Notes: a model not told the origin generated them from the sequence alone. A DNA stretch of 64,000 nucleotides from Bradyrhizobium cosmicum (GCF_007290395.2 NZ_CP041656.2:4030001-4094000), one strand, 5' to 3'. Positions 1-8,824 are shown, counted from the first letter of the stretch. Numbers and translations are program-made.

Positions 1-890
1 CCATCAGCGCGGTATGGCCGACATGGTCGCGGCGCCGCATCGCGATCAGACCTTTTGCGACGAAAGCGCGGTTGAGGCCGATCAGCGGCGCCACGTCGGC
101 AACCGTGCCGAGCGCGACGTGATGCAGCATGCCGAGCAGATCGGGCTCGGGCATCTCAGCATTCCAGAACCCGCGCTGGCGCAATTCGCGATTGACGGCG
201 ACCAGCGTCACCAGCACGAGGCCGACGGCGGCGAGATGGCCGAGACCGGAGAGATCGTCGAGCCGGTTCGGATTGACCAGCGCGTCCACCTCCGGAAGCT
301 CCGTGCCGGTCTGGTGATGGTCGATCACGACGACCGACATGCCGAGGCGCTTCGCCTCGGCCAGCGGCTCGATGCTGGTGGTGCCGCAATCGACGGTGAC
401 GAGCAGCGTGGCGCCCTTTGCCGCCAGCCCGCGAACGGCTTCGACGTTGGGGCCGTAGCCCTCGAAGATGCGGTCGGGGATGTGGATCAGCGGGTCGAGC
501 CCGCAATGGCGCAGATGCCAGGTGAGCAGCGCGGCCGACGTCGCGCCGTCGACGTCGTAGTCGCCGAAGATCGCGACCTTCTCGCCCTTCACCGCGGCAT
601 CCGCAATCCGCTTGGATGCGGCTTCCATCTGCGTCACCGTGAACGGGTCCGGCAGGAGCTTGCGGATGGTCGGATCGAGGAAATCGGGAACCTCGTCGAT
701 ATCGACACCACGGCCCGCCAGCACCCGCGCCAGGAGTTCCGGCAATTGATGGCGCTGCACGATGGCCAGCGCCTTGGCTGCCCCGCGCGCGTCCAGCCGG
801 TCACGCCAGAGCTTGTCGGTCAGCGATCGCGCCACGCCCAGGAAGGCCTGGGGCGCTTCGACGGGCAAGGCGGTGGCGGGCGGTGTCATG
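1..890 (-). CDS. recJ: Single-stranded-DNA-specific exonuclease RecJ, N-terminal part (runs off the window)
   Basis: RecJ degrades single-stranded DNA 5' to 3' in recombination and repair. The first 296 codons are present and the rest lies beyond base 1. Reading the minus strand from the ATG at 890-888 gives a protein with FGDYDVDG near residues 108-115 and VVVIDHH further on. These are the Asp-rich and DHH metal-binding motifs of the DHH phosphoesterase family, in RecJ order. The DHHA1 and OB-fold parts would lie outside the window. In Rhizobiales recJ commonly follows hom and glpX. Here those genes lie some 25 kb away on the same strand, so the intervening block looks inserted. Identity is firm; only completeness is unknown. 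Confidence 0.93.
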
Positions 891-1177
891 ACGAGAGTCG
901 ATCTGTTGGGAAGTCGGGGTCCGGGCGATTACGCAAGGCGCCCGATCAAAGGCTTCAGAGGATTGGCCGGGAAAGCCTTGGGATTTGCAACGGCCGAGGC
1001 GCACAAAGCGGTGGATGGCCGCCCGGCGGGCCGGTGTGACTACCATTTAGGCATTCCGCGGAACAGCAAATTAATCCGGCGTTAGGTGGAATCCTCGAAA
1101 AAGACTTGTATTCGATCTGTATTTGATTGTTCCGGGTTCATTGCAGATCAGGCCTCATTGCCAAGGGAAGTCCCCCG

Positions 1178-2254
1178 ATGTCTGCTGCGCTGGGTCTGAA
1201 AGCCAAGCCGATCGCCCCTGAACCCGCCGACGATGATTCCGACATCTCCGCGCTGATCAATCGTCTGACCGCGGAGGTCAACCAGATCGCGGTCGACAAG
1301 ACCAAGGCGATCCAGCAGATCACTAACCAGATGAAGATGCTGGCGCTGAACGCGCTGATCGAAAGCTCACGCGCCGGCGCGCAAGGCGCGGGCTTCGCGG
1401 TGGTCGCGCAGGAGGTGCGCGGCGTCGGCCAGCAGGTCGAGAGTATCGCGCGCGAACTCGAAACCCAGTTGACCAAGCGAACCGGCGATCTCGTCTCCTC
1501 GATCGACCGCATGAGCCAGCGTTCGCGCGGCGAGCGCATGGTCGACCTGTCGCTCAATGCGGTCGAGCTGATCGACCGCAACCTCTATGAGCGCACCTGC
1601 GACGTGCGCTGGTGGGCGACCGATTCCGCCGTGGTCGATTGTGCGGCCTCGCCAGCTCCCGCGGCCGTCACCTTTGCCTCGCAGCGCCTCGGCGTCATCC
1701 TCGGCGCCTACACCGTCTATCTCGACCTCTGGCTCTGCGACCTCGACGGCAACGTCATCGCCAACGGCCGCGCCGACCGCTTCCGCGTCGTCGGCCAGAA
1801 CGTCGCCCACACCAAATGGTTTCGCGAGGCAAAGAGCTTGCGCTCCGGGGACGACTATGTCGCCGGCGACGTCGAGAACCAGCAGTTGCTCGGCAACGCG
1901 CAAGTCGCGACCTATTGCGCCAGCGTGCGCACCGGCGGCCAGGCCAACGGCGCACCGATCGGCGTGCTCGCCATCCATTTCGATTGGGAGCCGCAGGCCC
2001 GCGCGATCGTGCAAGGCGTCCGCGTCGGCGACAGCGACAAGGCCCGCGTCCTGCTGGTCGACTCGAACTTTCGCGTGATCGCGGCCTCCGATGGCCAGGG
2101 CATTCTCAGCGAGCGCATCTCGCTCTCGCTCAACGGCCAGCGCTCCGGCTTCTATCAGGATCGCTCCGGTACGCTGGTCGCGTTCCATGCCACGCCCGGC
2201 TACGAGACCTATCGCGGGCTCGGCTGGTACGGCGTGATCGTCTGCGGGGCCTGA
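1178..2254 (+). CDS. Soluble methyl-accepting chemotaxis-like protein with C-terminal Cache-like sensor
   Basis: About 358 residues. The N-terminal third carries a short version of the MCP signalling hairpin tip, with MKMLALNALIESSRAG and GFAVVAQEVR near residues 52-86. The C-terminal two thirds (LDLWLCDLDGNVIANG onward, ending in HATPGYETYRGLGWYG) resembles a Cache-type small-molecule sensor. No signal peptide or membrane segment is visible, so it is probably cytoplasmic. The order, signalling module before sensor, is the reverse of a classical receptor. I chose the ATG at 1178 rather than the upstream start at 1127 because AAGGGAA precedes it at about 1163-1169. No che genes are nearby. It may signal to a remote array or act through another output. 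Confidence 0.8.
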   Translation: MSAALGLKAKPIAPEPADDDSDISALINRLTAEVNQIAVDKTKAIQQITNQMKMLALNALIESSRAGAQGAGFAVVAQEVRGVGQQVESIARELETQLTKRTGDLVSSIDRMSQRSRGERMVDLSLNAVELIDRNLYERTCDVRWWATDSAVVDCAASPAPAAVTFASQRLGVILGAYTVYLDLWLCDLDGNVIANGRADRFRVVGQNVAHTKWFREAKSLRSGDDYVAGDVENQQLLGNAQVATYCASVRTGGQANGAPIGVLAIHFDWEPQARAIVQGVRVGDSDKARVLLVDSNFRVIAASDGQGILSERISLSLNGQRSGFYQDRSGTLVAFHATPGYETYRGLGWYGVIVCGA

Positions 2255-2461
2255 GGCAGGAGCCGCCCCATAAATCCTGACGGCGAGCCGTCCGGTGATT
2301 GAACAAGCGCGAAAACAACCCCATGCACAGTAGCCGGTGGGTTGCTTTTGTTGCGTTTTTTTGCCCGGGTCGCTCGTTTGACTCGTTGGGCAAAACACCG
2401 GCATTCTGGCATCGTCGATTGATCAGGCCTGCCCATTGGCAACATGCCGAGGAGATAGACC

Positions 2462-3205
2462 ATGAAGATCGTCGTGATCGGCGGGACCGGATTGATCGGG
2501 TCCAAGCTAGTAACGAAGCTTAGGAGCCACGGCCACGAAGCAGTGCCCGCCTCGCCGAAATCGGGCGTGAATGCCGTGACCGGAGAAGGTCTCGCAGCCG
2601 TGCTGGCGGGCGCGGATGTCGTCGTCGACGTCGCCAACGCGCCGTCCTGGGAGCCCGCCGCCGTGCTCGATTTCTTCCAGCGCTCGAGCACAAATCTCGT
2701 CGCGGCCGAGGCCGCGGCAGCCGTGAAGCATCACGTCGCCCTCTCGATCGTGGGCACCGAACGCTCGCCGGACAATTCCTACTTTCTCGCCAAGCTCGCG
2801 CAGGAGACCATCATCAAATCCTCTGGGGTCCCCTACTCGATCGTGCGCGCCACCCAGTTCTTCGAATTCCTCGGCGCCATTGCCGAGACGAGCGTCATTG
2901 GGGGCAAGATCGTCGTTCCCTCCGCACTGTTTCAGCCGATCGCGGCCGACGACGTCGCCGATCGCCTCGCCGAGGTCGCAATGGGCCAGCCGCTCAACGG
3001 CACGATCGATATCGCAGGGCCCGAGAAAGCGCCCTTCAACGAATTCATCGCACGCCGTCTGAAGGCGTCCGGCGACGCCCGTCCCGTGATGGGAGACCCG
3101 AAGGCTCCGTATTACGGCGCCCCCATCGACGACACCTCGCTGAACCCGCTCGGCGACGCCAGGCTCGGCAAGACGCCGCTCGCCACATGGCTCGCCAACC
3201 TCTGA
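2462..3205 (+). CDS. NAD(P)-binding SDR/NmrA-like oxidoreductase
   Basis: Protein of 247 residues with a glycine-rich dinucleotide loop at the extreme N terminus (VVIGGTGLIGSKL). It belongs to the atypical short-chain dehydrogenase/NmrA group (NAD(P)H-binding, PF13460-like). There is no classical YxxxK catalytic pair in the usual place, so it may be a redox sensor or a quinone or isoflavone-type reductase. The ATG at 2462 is preceded by AGGAG at about 2450-2454. It appears monocistronic, with a short GC hairpin just after the stop at 3236-3251 and an opposing AraC gene beyond. The family is clear; the substrate is unknown. Confidence 0.82.
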   Translation: MKIVVIGGTGLIGSKLVTKLRSHGHEAVPASPKSGVNAVTGEGLAAVLAGADVVVDVANAPSWEPAAVLDFFQRSSTNLVAAEAAAAVKHHVALSIVGTERSPDNSYFLAKLAQETIIKSSGVPYSIVRATQFFEFLGAIAETSVIGGKIVVPSALFQPIAADDVADRLAEVAMGQPLNGTIDIAGPEKAPFNEFIARRLKASGDARPVMGDPKAPYYGAPIDDTSLNPLGDARLGKTPLATWLANL

Positions 3206-3348
3206 AAACCCTGCGATGCAAAGCACAGTCCCGACGCCCGCTGTCGCGGGCTCCTCGGCAGGCAGGCGCCAGGATGGATACTTGATCCGTTTCGTCGAGC
3301 GCTTGGCAACACGCGCACCCTCGTGACGCCCGAGATCGACCTACAGTG

Positions 3349-4335
3349 TCAGACCGTCGCGATGTCGTCCCCGGCCGTCTGCCATTTTGCAAGTCCCAGG
3401 GTTTGCGACGGACGCTCTCCGAACATCGCGAGGTAGTATTGCGAGAACCGTCCGAGCTCGTAGAAGCCATGCTGCATGGCGACGGACGCCACGGTGATCG
3501 AGCCCGGAGCGCTCTCTTTCAGAATGGAATGAACAGCGCATAGACGCTTGTGTCGCAGGAAGCTGACCGGGCCGAGGCCGAACACCTCCTGGAATGCGCG
3601 GTGCAAGGTGCGCCGCGACACGCCCAGGGCCGCGCAGATCTCGGAAACATGCACCGGACGCGTACCGGCTTCGTCGAGATACTCCTCGACCCTGCGGATC
3701 AGCCGTCTCGCGGAAGGCAGCCAGCCATTGTCGTCGGGCGGCAAGGACGACATGACGTTGGCAGCCATGCATTCGACGATCGATCGCTTCCAGAAGTCGG
3801 CGGTCGACGAGGTCAACCCGTATTTGTTGTCACGCAGATGCGACAAGATCCGGACCAGTCGGCGTGAGGCAATCGCGCCGGTGTCGGGGTCCGCCCGAAA
3901 ATGACCGCGGCTGCGCCAGGTGTCGGGATCGCTGAGCCTCGCCTCGCCGCCAAACAAGGACGTGACGTCGCTGAGGTCGAAGCGCATGGCGGCGTAAGCG
4001 GACGCGCCGTGAAAGACGCCATCATGTTCGAGCAACGGAGGGATCACGAGCACATCGTTGAGCTGCATGTCGAACGACCAGTGGGCGACGCGCTCCTCGG
4101 CCGACAGCAACATTCCGATGATCAGCTTGTCGTCGCTGGAGCTGCGCTGGGTGCGCATGCCGACGTTGAATGCGCCGACGCTGAGCGAGAAGTCGCCGAT
4201 GCCGACATGCGACAACGTCCCACGCAGCCGCCCGCGTCCGAGCTGCATCACGTCGACATGCGAGCCGTGAACGGCCTGATGAAGGCCTTCGAAGCCGTCG
4301 AGCTTGCGCGAATCGACCAGAAGAAACTGCCCCAT
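3349..4335 (-). CDS. AraC-family transcriptional regulator
   Basis: Protein of 328 residues. The last 100 or so residues hold the paired helix-turn-helix of AraC/XylS, including VSEICAALGVSRRTLHRAF and a second helix near HGFYELGRFSQYYLAMFG. The N-terminal 200 residues are an effector-binding domain without a recognisable signature. AGGG lies about 7 bases before the ATG at 4335. The downstream SDR gene (2462-3205) is convergent with it, and the divergent neighbour is the formylglycine-generating enzyme about 500 bp away. Control of that enzyme is possible but unproven. Confidence 0.88.
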   Translation of the reverse strand: MGQFLLVDSRKLDGFEGLHQAVHGSHVDVMQLGRGRLRGTLSHVGIGDFSLSVGAFNVGMRTQRSSSDDKLIIGMLLSAEERVAHWSFDMQLNDVLVIPPLLEHDGVFHGASAYAAMRFDLSDVTSLFGGEARLSDPDTWRSRGHFRADPDTGAIASRRLVRILSHLRDNKYGLTSSTADFWKRSIVECMAANVMSSLPPDDNGWLPSARRLIRRVEEYLDEAGTRPVHVSEICAALGVSRRTLHRAFQEVFGLGPVSFLRHKRLCAVHSILKESAPGSITVASVAMQHGFYELGRFSQYYLAMFGERPSQTLGLAKWQTAGDDIATV

Positions 4336-4832
4336 GGCCGACCCTGTTACCGAAGCGCGACAATTCTGCGGCAGTCAAAGGCGGAATACCACTACAACGC
4401 GAGGTGGATGTGACAGGGTGACTTCGCGTTTCGAAGCAACTCATCGCGAATCTGATGTGAGATATCTGTTCGAAATGGCTTTGTATTGGGGGATTTGCGA
4501 CAGATTCGTCAGGTCTCACCAGTTGCCGCAAATGCTGGCACAAACTGCACATCACATCCGTCCAATCTTCGGATACCGTCTTCAACCTTAGCGATATCAA
4601 GCGGATGAGCTCTGCGGATGGCGGAGCGCGTGCGGCAGGGGTTTGCCGCGTACTCGTACACGCGTGCGCCAAAGGGATGGGATGCTGACCTAATGCGCCG
4701 GCTTCATCTCTCCCAAGCGCCAAAGAGGGGATCAGACAATGCGTCCCACGTATCAGGAACTGCGCCGCAGGCGACGTCTGCTGACGTTTGCACCGTAGCG
4801 CCCGGTGGAATTCGCGCATCGGAGTTTCCATC
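4336..4832. other. Divergent intergenic region between AraC gene and FGE gene
   Basis: About 500 bases with no convincing gene longer than 60 codons. It must hold the promoters of the AraC gene and of the formylglycine-generating enzyme. The only item that stands out is a 19-codon reading frame with a good ribosome-binding site at 4739-4798, listed separately. Confidence 0.6.
4739..4798 (+). CDS. Possible Arg-rich leader peptide upstream of the FGE gene
   Basis: A 19-residue frame, MRPTYQELRRRRRLLTFAP, starts at ATG 4739, eight bases after GAGGGG. It ends 34 bases before the FGE start. Five consecutive arginine codons (CGC CGC AGG CGA CGT) mix common and rarer codons. That is the layout of a translational leader or uORF that could pause ribosomes. 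No alternative stem-loop pair was worked out. It could equally be chance in a GC-rich sequence. Confidence 0.25.
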   Translation: MRPTYQELRRRRRLLTFAP

Positions 4833-5846
4833 ATGCTGCGGGCTGATCTGGGTCACTGCGAGTGGCTGCCGGATGATGTGAGGACCGGCGAGATGGTCTT
4901 CATTCCCGGTGGGACCTTCCTTATGGGCTCGGATCATCATTACCCCGAGGAGGCGCCGAGCCATCGGGTCTCCGTCGACGGCTTCTGGATCGACCGCACA
5001 CCGGTCACCAACCGGCAGTTCAAGCAATTCGTGAATGCGACCGGCCATGTCACCGAGGCGCAGATCGTTCCCGATCCCAAGGACTATCCCGGCGCGCCAA
5101 AGGAGATGCTCTATGCCGGCTCGCTGGTGTTCTCACCGTTGCCGCGCATCACCGATCTCACCGACTGGAGCCAGTGGTGGTCGTTCCTGCGCGGCGCCAA
5201 CTGGCGGCATCCCTACGGTCCCGGCAGCACCATCAAGGGCATGGACGACCATCCCGTCGTGCACGTCTCCCACAGCGACGCGGTCGCCTATGCAGGCTGG
5301 GCCGGAAAGGATTTGCCGACGGAAGCAGAATGGGAATTCGCCGCGCGCGGCGGCCTCGACGGCGAAGAGTTCGCCTGGGGCGATGCGCTGATGCCGGGCG
5401 GCAAGCACATGGCCAACATCTGGCAGGGCAACTTTCCTGTCCAGAACCTCGGCGAGGATGGGTTCGAGCGTACCTCGCCGGTCATGGCCTTCCCGCCGAA
5501 CGGCTACGGCCTCTACGACATGATCGGCAATGTCTGGGAGTGGACCTCCGACTGGTGGTCGGCGCGGCACACCGCCGAGGCCGCCAAGCCATGCTGCATC
5601 CCGACAAATCCGCGCGGCGGGCGCGAAGAGGCAAGCTACGACCCTGCCCTGCCCGACATCCGGATTCCCCGCAAGGTGCTGAAGGGCGGCTCGCACCTCT
5701 GCGCCCCGAACTATTGCCGCCGCTATCGCCCAGCCGCGCGGCACGCCGAGCCGATCGACACTTCGACCAGCCATGTCGGCTTCCGTTGCGTGACGCGAAT
5801 GCCGCTCGCGACCGAACGCGGACGAGAAGGACGTGGTGTAACCTAG
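4833..5846 (+). CDS. Formylglycine-generating enzyme (sulfatase-modifying factor family)
   Basis: Protein of 337 residues with the SUMF1/FGE fold along its whole length: FIPGGTFLMGSD near residue 23, LPTEAEWEFAARGG near 161, YGLYDMIGNVWEWTSDWW near 225, and the C-terminal block KGGSHLCAPNYCRRYRPAAR near 284. Cys290 and Cys295 have the spacing of the two cysteines that bind copper and oxidise sulfatase cysteine to formylglycine. Many relatives (EgtB, PvdO, protein-kinase-linked members) lack this pair, so true FGE activity is likely. GGAGTT precedes the ATG at 4833, which I prefer to 4788. No sulfatase is present in the window, so the client must be encoded elsewhere. An MBL-fold gene follows on the same strand. 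Confidence 0.88.
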   Translation: MLRADLGHCEWLPDDVRTGEMVFIPGGTFLMGSDHHYPEEAPSHRVSVDGFWIDRTPVTNRQFKQFVNATGHVTEAQIVPDPKDYPGAPKEMLYAGSLVFSPLPRITDLTDWSQWWSFLRGANWRHPYGPGSTIKGMDDHPVVHVSHSDAVAYAGWAGKDLPTEAEWEFAARGGLDGEEFAWGDALMPGGKHMANIWQGNFPVQNLGEDGFERTSPVMAFPPNGYGLYDMIGNVWEWTSDWWSARHTAEAAKPCCIPTNPRGGREEASYDPALPDIRIPRKVLKGGSHLCAPNYCRRYRPAARHAEPIDTSTSHVGFRCVTRMPLATERGREGRGVT

Positions 5847-6272
5847 GTAGCATCGCATATCCGCAACCCCGCGGTTGTGGAGACGATACAGGCTCGTTAC
5901 AAGCCGTCGCGGCCCGCCGACATTCCGAGGCCTTCAAGGCGCAAAAGCTCAATTCATCGCGCGAGTGGAAACGGCTCTATGCCGACGGTACCGTCGTGAA
6001 ATGGCTGCAGCAGGTCAGTGACTTTTTCATGACGGATGCCGGCGTCACTGGAGCAGTGCGCGCGTCTGATTGTTTCGACACGCAGCTGCATCTTTCGGCG
6101 TTTGGATAGAGCCATTCCGCAGTTCGGAACGCGAGGTCAATTTGGGCGCTCGATCCCACGTCAATTCCACTTGCGAGCTTGTCTGAACCGGCGCAGCATC
6201 CGACGGCTGGCCTCAGGCCGAACATCACGCGCGAAAAATCGAGCGGATCAAAACAGAAACTGGAGGAAACCA
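5847..6272. other. Intergenic region with a hairpin and a coding-like remnant
   Basis: Just after the FGE stop lies a hairpin with 8-base arms (ccgcaacc / ggttgtgg, one G:T pair) at 5861-5880. It has no T tract, so it is at best a weak terminator. From about 5885 to 6109 one plus-strand frame stays open and reads with ordinary residue composition (for example EWKRLYADGTVVKWLQQ). It has no start of its own and no family I recognise, so it may be a gene relic. The MBL-fold gene's ribosome-binding site ends the region. Confidence 0.4.
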
Positions 6273-7244
6273 ATGACACTCAACGTCTCACGCCGGTCCC
6301 TGCTCACCCTCGGGGCTGGCCTTGGCGCCAGCGCGATGCTCGGCGGCAGTGCGCTTGCACGCGCTCCCAAGCTCGGCACCCAGACACCCTACTGGCACCG
6401 CTTCACCCTCGGCGATGCGGAAGTGACCGTCGTGTCCGACGGACCGTTGCCGCTCGGCGATCCCTCCGGCACCTTCACCGGCGTTCCCAAGGAGGAGGTG
6501 AAGAAGATGCTGGCCGACAATTTCCTGTCCCCGGACAATGTCGTGCTCGAGCAGAACTCGCCGATCGTGAACACCGGCGACAAGCTCATCCTGTTCGACA
6601 CCGGCATGGGCTCATCGAAAATGTTCGGCGCCACCACCGGGCGGCAGCAGAAGAGCATGATGGAGGCCGGCATCAAGCCGGAGGACATCGATGCCGTGGT
6701 CTGCTCCCATGCCCATATCGACCATATCGGCGGTATCGTGGACGCCAACGACAAGCCGCTGTTTCCGAACGCCCAGATCTACATCTCCCAGACCGATTTC
6801 GACTTCTGGACAGATGAGGGCAAGCTCGGCAGCCCGGCCAAGGACTTCGTCGTTCATGCCCGCAAGAACCTGCTGCCGGTCCGCGACCGCATCGTGTTCT
6901 TCAAGGACGGCCATGAGTTCCTGCCCGGCGTGCAGGCGATCGCCGCGCCCGGCCATACCGTGGGTCACACCATCTTCACGGTGTCCTCGGCCGGCAAGTC
7001 CTTCGCGTTCCTCGGCGACCTCTCGCACCATTCGGTGCTGCTGCTGGAGCGGCCGCGGATGGAGTTCTCCTACGACACCGACCCGAAGCAGGCGGCGGAT
7101 TCGCGCGTCAAGCTGCTGACCATGCTCGCGGCCAACAAGGTCCCCGTGATGTCCTATCACTTCGCCTGGCCGGGCTACGGCCATGTCGCCAAGGCCGGCG
7201 ACGGCTTCCGCTATTATGCCGAGCCGATGCAGATGACGTTGTAG
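6273..7244 (+). CDS. Tat-exported MBL-fold metallo-hydrolase
   Basis: Protein of 323 residues. It begins with a twin-arginine signal (SRRSLLTLGAGLGASAMLGG, cleavage near ALA-RA), so it should be folded with metal in the cytoplasm and exported. The metallo-beta-lactamase motif SHAHIDHIGG provides the HxHxDH zinc ligands. Later ligands include APGHTVGHT and FLGDLSHH, with a final YHFAWPGYGH. The family includes lactonases and other hydrolases, and the substrate cannot be told from sequence. GGAGGA at 6262-6267 fixes the ATG at 6273; the longer frame from 6036 lacks this support. It follows the FGE gene on the same strand after 426 bases, and a strong hairpin lies beyond the stop. Confidence 0.88.
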   Translation: MTLNVSRRSLLTLGAGLGASAMLGGSALARAPKLGTQTPYWHRFTLGDAEVTVVSDGPLPLGDPSGTFTGVPKEEVKKMLADNFLSPDNVVLEQNSPIVNTGDKLILFDTGMGSSKMFGATTGRQQKSMMEAGIKPEDIDAVVCSHAHIDHIGGIVDANDKPLFPNAQIYISQTDFDFWTDEGKLGSPAKDFVVHARKNLLPVRDRIVFFKDGHEFLPGVQAIAAPGHTVGHTIFTVSSAGKSFAFLGDLSHHSVLLLERPRMEFSYDTDPKQAADSRVKLLTMLAANKVPVMSYHFAWPGYGHVAKAGDGFRYYAEPMQMTL

Positions 7245-7256
7245 GTCGTCGGATCT

Positions 7257-7286
7257 GATCCGGGCGGCGCACGCGCCGTCCGGATC
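7257..7286. terminator. Bidirectional hairpin between convergent genes
   Basis: Arms 7257-7270 and 7273-7286 pair at 12 of 14 positions around a two-base loop. The hairpin lies between the MBL gene (plus) and the acetyltransferase gene (minus). No run of T follows on either strand, so termination efficiency is uncertain. Confidence 0.55.
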
Positions 7287-7332
7287 GATCATCGATGCCG
7301 GCGCCGATCAAGAACGCTGCGCCGGTTCGGCA

Positions 7333-7794
7333 TCATGCCGTCGGCCTCTCCATCAGCGTCAACGGCACGCCGTTGTAGTCGATCCGATCGAACGTGCTCC
7401 AGCCTATCCGGGCGTACAGCGCCTCGCTGCGTGGCGTGAACAGATACAGCCGGTCATGCCCGGGCCGTGCGGCTTCGCTGACGGCGTGCAAACTCAACGC
7501 GGAAGCAACGCCCCTGCCCCTCGACTCCTCGGGAACGTAGACCGAGGATAGCCAGGGTGTCAGATGCTTGTGGGTAATCGTCGTCGCAAGCAGACCGGCC
7601 GACCCCAATAGCGCGCCATCCGCCGAGAGCGCCACGAATGCCATCGGTAGCGCATCTTTCTGGAGTGAACGGCGAAGCCGCTCGGCCCGATCCTCCCGCG
7701 TCATGGCCGGCGTGAGATAGCCGAACTCGGCATGCTGCCACGCCGCGATCGTTTCAAGATGTTCGGGGTGGTCCGCCAAATAGGCAATTTTCAT
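7333..7794 (-). CDS. GNAT-family N-acetyltransferase
   Basis: About 153 residues with the acetyl-CoA binding signature of the GNAT fold: LSSVYVPEESRGRGVASAL (R/Q-x-x-G-x-G/A) near residue 90, then the C-terminal LYLFTPRSEALYARIGW strand. The acceptor is unknown. I use the ATG at 7794; a GTG at 7803 would add three residues, and neither has a strong ribosome-binding site. It is convergent with the MBL gene and has no operon partner. Confidence 0.87.
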   Translation of the reverse strand: MKIAYLADHPEHLETIAAWQHAEFGYLTPAMTREDRAERLRRSLQKDALPMAFVALSADGALLGSAGLLATTITHKHLTPWLSSVYVPEESRGRGVASALSLHAVSEAARPGHDRLYLFTPRSEALYARIGWSTFDRIDYNGVPLTLMERPTA

Positions 7795-7910
7795 GAAGGT
7801 CACCGGGAGGTCAGCGATCCCAGTTTAGGCGCTTTTGGCAAAGAGCGCGAGGCGTCGGACTAGTGTTGCGCCGCTACCTTGCGGTTCAAGGGCGCGTAAT
7901 CCTAAACGTC

Positions 7911-7980
7911 GGCTTACCAGCGCAAAGCGGACGTAAGCCGCCTCGATCATGATCGGCCGCTTTTGACCCACAACAGACAT
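7911..7980. repeat. Diverged intergenic repeat, copy 1
   Basis: Contains ggcttac/gtaagcc arms (7911-7917, 7933-7939), a perfect palindrome cgatcatgatcg (7944-7955), and on the minus strand ATGTCTGTTGTGGGTCAAAA. The last part resembles copy 2 (8375-8430) and copy 3 (near 10403). I infer a dispersed Bradyrhizobium-type repeat. Confidence 0.4.
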
Positions 7981-8004
7981 CCAAAAGGAACGGAGGTAAT
8001 CGCC

Positions 8005-8280
8005 CTATTCTCCGGGTTGAATGCCAACGGTCCACGCCATCCGGTCTTTCAAATTCGAAAAGCACTCATCGCATACCCAATCGTAACCAGCACCAAGTGG
8101 GTAATCCGGCCCTGTGGCGTAGCCCTCTCGCAAGGTATCCGCTACGCTGTCTGAAAACTTGGCCCAGCAAACCGCACAATGGTCATGGTCCCAGCCTGGC
8201 CCGGGGCGCGTCCAAGTTGAACACCACCAAGTCAGTCCCCTAAGAGCATCAAGATAATCAAGCTTCTCGGTCACGCGCAC
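8005..8280 (-). CDS. Small Cys-pair protein of unknown function (possible zinc site)
   Basis: A 91-residue protein if read from the GTG at 8280; another GTG at 8274 is possible. Two CxxC pairs, DHDHCAVCWAKF (Cys35, Cys38) and DWVCDECF (Cys70, Cys73), suggest a zinc-binding fold. The His-rich DHDHC stretch and the GYAT segment resemble a family of small uncharacterised bacterial proteins. The frame is open far upstream, but that upstream part is arginine/serine-rich and overlaps the ABC-F gene, so I leave it out. AGGAGG lies about 25 bases before the GTG, further than ideal, so the start may be wrong or the gene 5'-truncated. Codon use and composition differ from the flanking noise. Confidence 0.5.
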   Translation of the reverse strand: MRVTEKLDYLDALRGLTWWCSTWTRPGPGWDHDHCAVCWAKFSDSVADTLREGYATGPDYPLGAGYDWVCDECFSNLKDRMAWTVGIQPGE

Positions 8281-8374
8281 TCGGAACGCTGTCTCGGTTT
8301 GGGGACCTCCTATATCAGGCCGAGCCCTCGATGTCGCCTGCTGGCCCACATGCGAAGTCGTAGCCGCGTCGAGC

Positions 8375-8430
8375 GATGTCCGAGTTCGGGGGCAAAGCGG
8401 AAGATATCTACTTGACCCAACTCGGACATC
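8375..8430. repeat. Inverted-repeat element, copy 2 of the intergenic repeat
   Basis: Perfect 12-base arms gatgtccgagtt (8375-8386) and aactcggacatc (8419-8430) enclose 32 bases that include a GGGTCAA sequence on the minus strand. It shares that sequence and the ATGTC ends with copy 1. Confidence 0.5.
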
Positions 8431-8628
8431 TGAGCGCGTCGCCCCTCTTGAGTCGATTGCCGGCGTTTCTCGCTGTTTCAGGCCTTTCCGACTTCGGGTT
8501 TGACTTGGCGGAGGCTTCGGCTTGCTCTCCTTTGAAGGGTGCGTTATTTTGACTTCACTCAATCGAGAAAGGGGGGCCGCGCGATGACAACATTTTTCCG
8601 GCACTATCGCCAGCGTGGCCCGGTCAAC

Positions 8629-8652
8629 GCCCTGCAAATGCGTTTGCAGGGC
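8629..8652. terminator. Perfect GC-rich hairpin
   Basis: Arms gccctgcaaa (8629-8638) and tttgcagggc (8643-8652) pair perfectly around a tgcg loop. A CTTTTTAC tract begins about ten bases later on the plus strand. No plus-strand gene ends nearby, so it may be the relic of a lost gene or part of the repeat-rich patch. Confidence 0.4.
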
Positions 8653-8824
8653 TGACCAGAGACTTTTTACAGAACTAGTTCTCGGTCTGCCCTTCGTGGC
8701 TGTGCAGCGTTGCGCGTCCTTGCGCGCGCCTGCACTCTCATTTGTCGCCGCGCTTTGACAATGACATCCGACGATGGCTGCATGCCCCGGATGTCGTGAT
8801 CGCCGGCAAGACCAGAGAACGATC

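Larger units (their letters stand above)
7795..8824. other. Gene-poor kilobase with repeats and one small gene
   Basis: About 1 kb between the acetyltransferase and the ABC-F gene. It contains two diverged copies of an intergenic repeat (7911-7980 and 8375-8430), a perfect 10-base-arm hairpin (8629-8652) and a small minus-strand gene (8005-8280). A long minus-strand frame covers 8005-9003, but only its last 91 codons look like protein. No tRNA or transposase was seen. The mix suggests a site of repeated insertion and decay. Confidence 0.55.
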
